Source: Ardenticatenaceae bacterium (lineage in GTDB: Bacteria > Chloroflexota > Anaerolineae > Promineifilales > Promineifilaceae). From it: a stretch of 14,576 nt of DNA. Each line of letters starts with the position of its first letter. Positions within the stretch are counted from its first letter, which is position 1. The notes beneath the pieces were generated by a model. It searched no databases, had not been told where the DNA came from, and was given only the letters and a program-made list of their open reading frames with translations. Below, piece after piece: positions 5,801-11,949 of the stretch. The stretch is from assembly GCA_020634215.1 (NCBI GenBank), contig JACKCD010000083.1:1-14576 (forward strand), written 5' to 3'. A program made the translations under genes and the position numbers.

Positions 5801-7120
5801 ATGACACGAAACGATTACATTTGGTTACTGGTCATCATTGCCGCCACCGTTGCTGGTATCTGGATTATGCAAAATCCAGACTACCCGGTGCGACAAGGTC
5901 TCGATCTTCAGGGTGGCCTCCAGGTTTTGCTGGAAGCCGACGTACCCGAAGACCAGGAAATCACCACCGAAGAAATGGACACCGTGCGCCAAATCATTGA
6001 CCAGCGCGTCAATGCCTTTGGTGTAACCGAGCCATTGGTGCAAGTGGAAGGCGCACGCCGCATTTTGGTAGAACTTCCCGGCATCGAAAACCCCGAAGAC
6101 GCGATTGCTCTGGTGCAAGAGACTGCTTTATTGGAGTTCGTGGATAGTGGTAATACGCCGCTGCCCGAAGGGCTGTGCATTCGCACCAATCTTAGCGATG
6201 GCCCCTCGCGCTGTGAAGCCAACAACCCCCCAGGCACAGAAGTCCCCACCTTTGAAACCGTTATGACAGGTGCGGGTCTGCTCCATGCCAACGCTGAATT
6301 CCGGCAGCTGCAGGGCAACTTTGTCAGCTTTGTGCTAAAGCCAGAAGAAAGCCAGATTTTTGCCGACTACACGCGCACACACCAGGGGCAGTTTTTAACC
6401 ATCGTGTTGGATAAACAGGTGGTTTCCAGCCCACAAGTCAACGCCGTCATCGAAGATTCAGGGGTCATTACCGGCAACTTTACCCCTGACGAAGCATCCA
6501 AGCTGGCGTTGCAACTGCAATTTGGCAGCCTGCCCATTCCCCTGCGAATTGAAAGCACGCGGCAAGTGGGAGCCACGCTGGGTGAGCAATCTATCGCCGC
6601 CAGTATCCGCGCTGGCACCATCGGCGTAGCAATTGTGCTGCTTTTCATGCTCGTTTACTATCGGCTTCCCGGCTTCCTGGCCGATATTGCCCTGCTCATT
6701 TACGCCCTGCTTAACTTTGCCGTCTTCAAATTTGTACCCGTTACATTGACATTGCCTGCGATTACCGGCTTTTTGCTTTCCACTGGTATGGCGGTAGATG
6801 CCAACATTCTGGTATTTGAACGCATCAAAGAGGAGCTACGCAAGGGTGCGACCCTGCGCGAATCTATCATTACCGGGTTTGACCGGGCGTGGTCGTCAAT
6901 TCGGGACTCCAACATTGCCACGCTGGTGATTTGTTTCATCCTGTGGACATTTGGGCGGAATTTTGGCGCAAGCGTGGTGCAGGGGTTTGCCCTGACGCTG
7001 GCAATTGGGGTGGTGATTAGCATGTTTACGGCCGTTATTATCACCCGCACCTTTGTTCGCTTTGTCATTGGTCGTGCCGCCACCTGGCTGCGGCAGCGTC
7101 GCTGGCTTCTTGGTGTTTAA
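5801..7120 (+). CDS. secD: Protein translocase subunit SecD
   Basis: Membrane protein of 439 residues that with SecF uses the proton gradient to help pull exported proteins across the Sec channel. The first membrane helix (about 7-23) is followed by the family signature GLDLQGG (33-39). The periplasmic P1 domain fills about 50-255. Five C-terminal helices follow, with the conserved fourth-helix motif GMAVDANILVFERIKEE (329-345), including D333 and N335 at the proton-path position. The length is shorter than Escherichia coli SecD because the P1 insert is compact. The ATG follows a weak AAAGAG. secF begins 17 bases after the stop, so the two genes form an operon behind the extended -10 promoter. 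No yajC is seen. Confidence 0.97.
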   Translation: MTRNDYIWLLVIIAATVAGIWIMQNPDYPVRQGLDLQGGLQVLLEADVPEDQEITTEEMDTVRQIIDQRVNAFGVTEPLVQVEGARRILVELPGIENPEDAIALVQETALLEFVDSGNTPLPEGLCIRTNLSDGPSRCEANNPPGTEVPTFETVMTGAGLLHANAEFRQLQGNFVSFVLKPEESQIFADYTRTHQGQFLTIVLDKQVVSSPQVNAVIEDSGVITGNFTPDEASKLALQLQFGSLPIPLRIESTRQVGATLGEQSIAASIRAGTIGVAIVLLFMLVYYRLPGFLADIALLIYALLNFAVFKFVPVTLTLPAITGFLLSTGMAVDANILVFERIKEELRKGATLRESIITGFDRAWSSIRDSNIATLVICFILWTFGRNFGASVVQGFALTLAIGVVISMFTAVIITRTFVRFVIGRAATWLRQRRWLLGV

Positions 7121-7137
7121 GGAGATGGTACATCAAA

Positions 7138-8076
7138 ATGTTTAACTTTATGTTTAACCTCGTAGAAAAACGCCGCACCTACTTCATCTTCTCTGGCACC
7201 ATTATTTTGCTAGGGATTGCGGCCATGATTTTTTCCCTCATCGAGACAGGTTCCCTGTTTCGCTTAGGGGTCGATTTTCGTAGTGGTACCCGCTTTGAAG
7301 TCCAGTTCACCGAACTGGTGCAGGAAAATGATATTCGGGCGGTGTTTAATGATTTTGGCGTTAACAACCCTTCAGTGATCGCCCTTATTGGCGAAGGGCT
7401 GGAAAATTCGTGGCAAATCCGCTCCGAGTTTGTTTCGCCAGAAACGGCACAGGCGATTGAGGCGGCACTGGCCGAGCAGGTAGCCCCGCTGGTGCCGGGT
7501 ACCACCCAAGTGCAGTCGGTTAGCCCGTCGGTAGGGCAGGAGGTAACGCGGGCGGCATTTGTGGCCGTGGCCGTGGCGGCGGTCATCATCCTCATCTACA
7601 TTATGGTGGTGTTTCGCCAGGTTCCTAATCCGTTCCGCTATGGGGCGTGTGCGGTGGTGGCAATGCTCCATGATCTGTTTGTGATCTTTAGCTTTGCTGC
7701 TCTTACCGGGGTGATTTTGGGCTGGGAGGTGGATGCGCTGTTTTTAACGGCCGTTCTCACCGTCGCTGGCTTTTCCCTGCAAGACACCATCGTGGTGTTT
7801 GACCGCATTCGGGAAAACATTGCCAAACGGCCGTTTGAGAAATACGAAACCCTGGTCAACCGCTCCATCCTCGAAACCATCCACCGGTCGTTGGCAACCC
7901 AGCTTAACGCCATGTTTGTCATGGTCGCCATCCTCCTCTTTGGTGGGGCTTCCATCAAACCGTTTATCGCCGCCCTCTTCATCGGGCTTCTCAGCGGCAC
8001 CTACAGCTCCATTTTTACGGCCGTTCCCCTGCTCGTCGCTTGGGAAAAGAATGAGATTCCCTTCCTAAAGGCATAG
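7138..8076 (+). CDS. secF: Protein translocase subunit SecF
   Basis: Partner of SecD, 312 residues, within the normal range. The first helix lies at about 15-34; GVDFRSGT (44-51) corresponds to the usual GIDFxGGT, with S for the first G. The periplasmic part spans about 52-138 and five helices follow. Conserved segments are AMLHDL (175-180) and GFSLQDTIVVFDRIREN (211-227), matching the family's GYSINDTVVxFDRIRE. The ATG is preceded by AAGGAGAT, whose first bases overlap the secD stop codon, showing tight coupling. The gene carries three ACGGCCGT sites encoding TAV or RPF. A heptad palindrome begins four bases after its stop and probably marks the operon's end. Confidence 0.97.
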   Translation: MFNFMFNLVEKRRTYFIFSGTIILLGIAAMIFSLIETGSLFRLGVDFRSGTRFEVQFTELVQENDIRAVFNDFGVNNPSVIALIGEGLENSWQIRSEFVSPETAQAIEAALAEQVAPLVPGTTQVQSVSPSVGQEVTRAAFVAVAVAAVIILIYIMVVFRQVPNPFRYGACAVVAMLHDLFVIFSFAALTGVILGWEVDALFLTAVLTVAGFSLQDTIVVFDRIRENIAKRPFEKYETLVNRSILETIHRSLATQLNAMFVMVAILLFGGASIKPFIAALFIGLLSGTYSSIFTAVPLLVAWEKNEIPFLKA

Positions 8077-8080
8077 TTTT

Positions 8081-8140
8081 CAGTAATCAGTAATCGGTAA
8101 TCAGTCAAAACTGGTTACTGGTTACTGATTACCGATTACC
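8081..8140. repeat. Heptad palindrome C (CAGTAAT / GATTACC)
   Basis: Left arm: CAGTAAT, CAGTAAT, CGGTAAT, CAGTCAA (8081-8108). Right arm: GGTTACT, GGTTACT, GATTACC, GATTACC (8113-8140). A 16-bp perfect stem (8090-8105 with 8124-8139) encloses an 18-base loop. The element starts four bases after the secF stop and ends six bases before the next start codon, leaving no room for a ribosome site. Confidence 0.8.
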
Positions 8141-8146
8141 GAACTC

Positions 8147-9469
8147 GTGAGCCGTTTTTACATCATCCTGCTGCTTCTTTTGCTAACGGCGTGCGGCCAG
8201 CCGACCGCAGCGACACCGACTCTTGGCAGCAGCGGCGAAACGGCCGTTAACGTTTCACCAGCATCCCCCATCACCCTCCCTGCCACCTTCACCCCCATTC
8301 CCGCCGACACCCCACCCCCCACACCCTACATCCCACCCTCTACCACTGCCCCCACCGCCACCACCACCCCCATCGCCTTTGACCAAACCGTGGTGGAGCT
8401 GCGCCTCACCATTCCGGCCATTGGGCTGGACAGACGGCTAGAGGGAAAGCTAGGCGGCACGGTGATCGTGGCTGATGAAGCCACGGGGGTGATTTTGCAG
8501 CGCAGCAGCGAAGGCCACGTTGTCGCCGACTTGCGCCAGGTGCTCCCCACGCTAGAGTTAGCCGCGCTGCCGGAAGGGTGTGGTGCGTGCGTGGCCTTCA
8601 GCTACAGCCTGCCGGAAGATGGGCTTAGCGGCAGTGGCTGGCTGCAAAGTACCCAGCTTTTGGCAAGCGTGGAGCGTTATTTTAGCGGTGTTTTTGGCCC
8701 TCATTTCCCGCCGGGTACCGTTGCCGGGCTGCACCGCGCCCCGTCTCCTTATGCGCCGGGGCACACGGTGGCGGTGGATGAAAACGGCCGTTTGTGGATC
8801 TACCTTGCCACCGATGACCAAATCCCCTCGCCCAGCAGTGCCAACCCAGCCGTGCTGGCTGCGGCCGAAGCACTGCGTGGTGCCGAACTCGCTCCGGCTT
8901 ATGAAGTGACGTGTGCGGGCGGTGTTGCCACGGAAACGCTTTGGCTCTATGACCGATCTATTCAACTGCTGTGCCCGGAATTTGCCTTGCCCAACATCTT
9001 GCAGCCCCTGTATTTGGCTCTGGACAGTGCCATTGCTCCCCAGCTTGCGGTGCTGGATGGGCCAGAGCGTCCCCCCGCGCGGCTGCCATTAGCTGCCTTG
9101 CTCGATTATCGCCGCGCCGATGGGGTGTGGCTGACGCTGCTGGCCGATGGTGGCGCAGTGGTTGCAGCCGACAGTGTGATCACGGCTACCTTGCCCCTTT
9201 CGCAAACGATGGGGTTGGTCAACAGCTTGCTGGCATCAGGCGAGCTACAGCCAGGGCTGACCAGCTTTGGCGACGCAACGCCGGGGCACCATCACTTGTT
9301 GGTGCGTGGGCCAAATGGGGTGGTGGATGGAAGCTGGCCGGGAGAAACGGCCGTTTCGCTGTTGGCCGACCTCGATGACTTGCTGCAGCAATGGCTCACT
9401 GTGGCGGTAACACCCACCGCAGCCGCCCCCACTCCAGAGGTAACAACAACCCCAACGCCCGCTCCCTAG
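8147..9469 (+). CDS. Predicted lipoprotein of unknown function
   Basis: Product of 440 residues from the GTG at 8147. A short signal with a run of seven Leu or Ile leads to a lipobox LTAC, so C16 would be lipidated and the protein anchored outside the membrane. Residues 17 to about 80 are a Thr/Pro/Ser linker, a globular region runs from about 83 to 415, and the C-terminus is again Thr/Pro rich. The globular part has a CGAC pair (LPEGCGACVAFSY) and two further cysteines (VTCAGG, LLCPEFA); I recognise no family. No ribosome site precedes the GTG, which follows a heptad hairpin by six bases, so the start is supported by the perfect lipoprotein signal rather than by initiation signals. Four intergenic-free neighbours share its strand. 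Confidence 0.8.
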   Translation: MSRFYIILLLLLLTACGQPTAATPTLGSSGETAVNVSPASPITLPATFTPIPADTPPPTPYIPPSTTAPTATTTPIAFDQTVVELRLTIPAIGLDRRLEGKLGGTVIVADEATGVILQRSSEGHVVADLRQVLPTLELAALPEGCGACVAFSYSLPEDGLSGSGWLQSTQLLASVERYFSGVFGPHFPPGTVAGLHRAPSPYAPGHTVAVDENGRLWIYLATDDQIPSPSSANPAVLAAAEALRGAELAPAYEVTCAGGVATETLWLYDRSIQLLCPEFALPNILQPLYLALDSAIAPQLAVLDGPERPPARLPLAALLDYRRADGVWLTLLADGGAVVAADSVITATLPLSQTMGLVNSLLASGELQPGLTSFGDATPGHHHLLVRGPNGVVDGSWPGETAVSLLADLDDLLQQWLTVAVTPTAAAPTPEVTTTPTPAP

Positions 9470-9539
9470 TCAGATTTGTTTGAAAGTCGTATACTACTTT
9501 TATTGGGCAGGGCCTCACTGCACTAATAAGGAATACACC

Positions 9540-10724
9540 ATGATGAATTCATTCTCCCTTCGAGCACAAGTAGTGGGCGTGTTCATTAGTTTGGTTGTGT
9601 TGTTTTTGCTTGTTGCGTGCAGCAATGCCCCAACCCCTGCTCCGGCAGAGGCGGCAACGCCACAGGTTATTGTCGTCACCGCGACACCGGATGCTGCTGA
9701 GGTTGCTGTGGTCAATTCTCCCGTCCCCATTGAAGTGACGGTGATGATGACCGTGGTGGTGACAGCGACACCGGGGGAAGAAACGGCCGTTGCTCCCACC
9801 GCCACTGAGGAACAGACCCCAGCACCCACGGTTGAACCTACAAGCACCCCGATGCCTGAACCAACCGCCACCCCCAGCCCCACGCTTGAACCTACGCCTT
9901 TGCCCGTGCCGCCGCCCGATTGGCTGGGTTATCTCAACTATTTTCGTGGTTTGGCCGGGCTGCCAGATTTAATAGAGAACGTGGATTACTCTTTTGGGGA
10001 CAGCAACCACAGTCGTTATATGGCAAACACCAGCCGGTTGACCCACTTTGAGCGGGAAGATGTGGAATGGTTTAGTTCAGAGGGTGATCAAGCGGCGCGT
10101 AAAAGCAACTTGGCGGCCAGCCAGGTGGCTTCATCGCCAGATCAATGGGCGGTTGAATATTGGGTTTCGGCACCCTTCCACCTCATTCCGATTATTGATC
10201 CAACGCTAAATGAAGTAGGTTTTGGTGTGTATCGGAGTGCTGGCAATACCTATAACATGACGGCCGTGTTAGACGTGCTGCGCGGGGTACACCGTAGTAG
10301 TGAGCCTGTGAACTACCCCATACTGTTTCCCCGCGATGGCGGAGAAACATGGGTAATACGCCACAGTTTGTTTGAATACCCCAATCCCAAAACAAGTTGC
10401 CCTGGCTACCCCAACTATCCCGACCCGGTGGGCGCACCGATTGTGGTGCAAATTGGGAGTGGCGATCAAACACCTCGTGTGTCGGCTCATAGTATCTCGG
10501 TTGATGGAGTTGAGTTGCCGCACTGTATTTTTGATGAGACAAATTATGTCAACCCGGATGAAACGCAGCAGCGTGTCGGCCGCCTGATTTTGGATTCACG
10601 GGATGCGATTGTCTTGATGCCACGCAATCCATTTGTACCTAATACACAGTATGATGTGCGGCTGGTGGTGAATGGGCAGGTAATTGAGTGGAGTTTTACG
10701 GCCGTTAATAAGCCCAAGAATTAG
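9540..10724 (+). CDS. CAP-domain (SCP/PR1-like) lipoprotein
   Basis: Product of 394 residues. I choose the ATG at 9540, which has AAGGA seven bases upstream and gives a proper signal; an in-frame TTG at 9480 would add 20 residues and bury it. The lipobox is LVAC with C27. Residues 28 to about 145 are a Thr/Pro/Val linker with two VVTATP strings. Residues about 147-265 match a CAP domain: LNYFRGLAGLPDL, a histidine in SNHSRYM, and FHLIPIIDPTLNEVGFG with a second histidine. The remaining 125 residues form a beta-rich domain. CAP proteins are extracellular with varied and often unknown activities; in this protein not all the classical cavity residues are evident. Anchoring to the outside of the cell is well supported. 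Confidence 0.85.
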   Translation: MMNSFSLRAQVVGVFISLVVLFLLVACSNAPTPAPAEAATPQVIVVTATPDAAEVAVVNSPVPIEVTVMMTVVVTATPGEETAVAPTATEEQTPAPTVEPTSTPMPEPTATPSPTLEPTPLPVPPPDWLGYLNYFRGLAGLPDLIENVDYSFGDSNHSRYMANTSRLTHFEREDVEWFSSEGDQAARKSNLAASQVASSPDQWAVEYWVSAPFHLIPIIDPTLNEVGFGVYRSAGNTYNMTAVLDVLRGVHRSSEPVNYPILFPRDGGETWVIRHSLFEYPNPKTSCPGYPNYPDPVGAPIVVQIGSGDQTPRVSAHSISVDGVELPHCIFDETNYVNPDETQQRVGRLILDSRDAIVLMPRNPFVPNTQYDVRLVVNGQVIEWSFTAVNKPKN

Positions 10725-10725
10725 T

Positions 10726-10767
10726 GATTGGAGATTGGAGAGTGCCCAATCTCCAATCTCCAATTTC
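10726..10767. repeat. Heptad palindrome D (GATTGGA / CAATCTC)
   Basis: Left arm GATTGGA twice (10726-10739), right arm CAATCTC, CAATCTC, CAATTTC (10747-10767). A 15-bp perfect stem (10727-10741 with 10750-10764) encloses eight bases. It begins one base after the CAP gene stop and ends six bases before the next ATG, replacing any ribosome site there. Confidence 0.8.
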
Positions 10768-10773
10768 CTTCCC

Positions 10774-11766
10774 ATGCACGCTGTTTATTTGAAAAATGGA
10801 CGGCTAACCGTCCGCACGGATTATCCACCGCCAGTGGCACAGCCGGGTGAGGCGTTGTTGCGAGTGCGGCTGGCGGGCATCTGTGCCACGGATTTGGAAC
10901 TCGTGAAGGGGTATGCCGGGTTTACGGGGGTGCTGGGGCATGAATTTGTGGCTGAAGTGGTGGCGGTGAATGGGTCGGAGGAGGAGCAGGCATGGTGGAA
11001 CGGCCGTTCCGTTGTCAGCTCCATCAACATTGGCTGCGGCCAGTGTGCCATCTGCCAGCAAGACGGCTCCGAACATTGCCCCAACCGGCAGGCGTTGGGC
11101 ATTCACGGGCGGGACGGAGCCTTTGCCGACTATCTCACCGTTCCTATTGCCAATTTGCACGAAGTTCCCGCTGGCGTGGCCGATGAGGCAGCCGTGTTTA
11201 CCGAGCCATTGGCGGCGGCGCTGCGGATTCGGGAGCAGGTGGTGGTGGGGCCGGGAGAAAAAACGGCCGTTATTGGCCCTGGCCGATTAGGATTACTCGT
11301 GGGGCAAGTGCTGGCACTCACAGGTAACGAGGTCATCATGCTAGGGCGCAGCCAATCCTCGCTGGTGATGCCCGCCCAACTAGGGCTGGCAACCGCGCTG
11401 GCCGACGACCTGCCCGACGACAGCTTTGGGCTGGTTGTCGAAGTAACCGGTAATGAAGCTGGTTTTGCCCAAGCGCTGCGGCTGGTGCGTCCGCAAGGCA
11501 CCATCATCCTCAAAAGCACCTTTCACGGTCTTCCCCGCGTTGATTTAACCAAACTGGTGGTCAGCGAAATCAAGGTGGTGGGGTCACGCTGCGGCTCCTT
11601 CGCCCCCGCGCTGCGGCTGCTGGCAAACCATGCCATTGCCACCACCCCCCTCATTGACGCAACCTACCCCCTTACCGAGGCACAAGCCGCCTTCACCCAT
11701 GCCGCCCAGCCCGGTGTACGTAAAATTCTCCTGCGACCAGCCACATTTTCATCGTTAACTGACTGA
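10774..11766 (+). CDS. Zinc-dependent medium-chain alcohol dehydrogenase family protein
   Basis: NAD(P)-dependent oxidoreductase of 330 residues, slightly shorter than the usual 340-370. Catalytic zinc ligands C37 (GICATD), H56-E57 (GHEF) and probably E144 (TEPLAA) are present. The structural-zinc lobe has four cysteines, C88, C91, C94 and C102. The Rossmann motif is G168-P-G170-R-L-G173. Closest in style to threonine or polyol dehydrogenases; the substrate cannot be named. I place the start at the ATG at 10774 because MHAVYLKNG is a normal family beginning; an upstream GTG at 10684 would read through the heptad palindrome and the end of the previous gene. No ribosome site is seen, as the palindrome lies directly upstream. 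Confidence 0.9.
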   Translation: MHAVYLKNGRLTVRTDYPPPVAQPGEALLRVRLAGICATDLELVKGYAGFTGVLGHEFVAEVVAVNGSEEEQAWWNGRSVVSSINIGCGQCAICQQDGSEHCPNRQALGIHGRDGAFADYLTVPIANLHEVPAGVADEAAVFTEPLAAALRIREQVVVGPGEKTAVIGPGRLGLLVGQVLALTGNEVIMLGRSQSSLVMPAQLGLATALADDLPDDSFGLVVEVTGNEAGFAQALRLVRPQGTIILKSTFHGLPRVDLTKLVVSEIKVVGSRCGSFAPALRLLANHAIATTPLIDATYPLTEAQAAFTHAAQPGVRKILLRPATFSSLTD

Positions 11767-11786
11767 TTACTGCCCCATACCCTGAC

Positions 11787-11804
11787 CTTAAGCACGTTCT
11801 TAAG
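11787..11804. promoter_or_regulatory. CTTAAG-N6-CTTAAG dyad upstream of the NACHT gene
   Basis: Two CTTAAG hexamers flank CACGTT, making an 18-bp near-palindrome (16 of 18 positions symmetric, centre ACGT). It lies 20 bases past the dehydrogenase stop and about 145 bases before the NACHT start. It may be an operator or simply a weak hairpin. Confidence 0.35.
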
Positions 11805-11853
11805 TCGCATCTCGCACACTAAAGACGATCCGAACTTTCACGCACGGGTGCAA

Positions 11854-11859
11854 TATAAG
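11854..11859 (+). promoter_or_regulatory. Possible -10 box of the NACHT gene
   Basis: TATAAG within an AT-rich patch (CAATATAAGT), about 90 bases before the start codon. No good -35 box is at the right distance. It would leave a leader of about 85 bases containing the short CCCGGTAGGTCTATCCCGAGG region, which matches no RNA family I recognise. Confidence 0.3.
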
Positions 11860-11949
11860 TAGCCAGCAACCCGGTAGGTCTATCCCGAGGAGAGCCAAAC
11901 GAAAGCGTATTGAACACCTAACCTGTGCGTGTGGATGGAGTAATGGCGT

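Noticed and set aside
9480..9539. TTG start extending the CAP lipoprotein by 20 residues
   Set aside because: The ATG at 9540 has AAGGA at the right distance and gives a standard lipoprotein signal; the extension would spoil it.
8081..10767. Heptad repeats as a CRISPR array
   Set aside because: The units are 7 bp, contiguous without spacers and arranged as inverted arms, and no cas gene is present.
11820..11949. Riboswitch or tRNA-like RNA before the NACHT gene
   Set aside because: No tRNA T-loop pattern or known riboswitch core could be matched; only short, weak pairings were seen.
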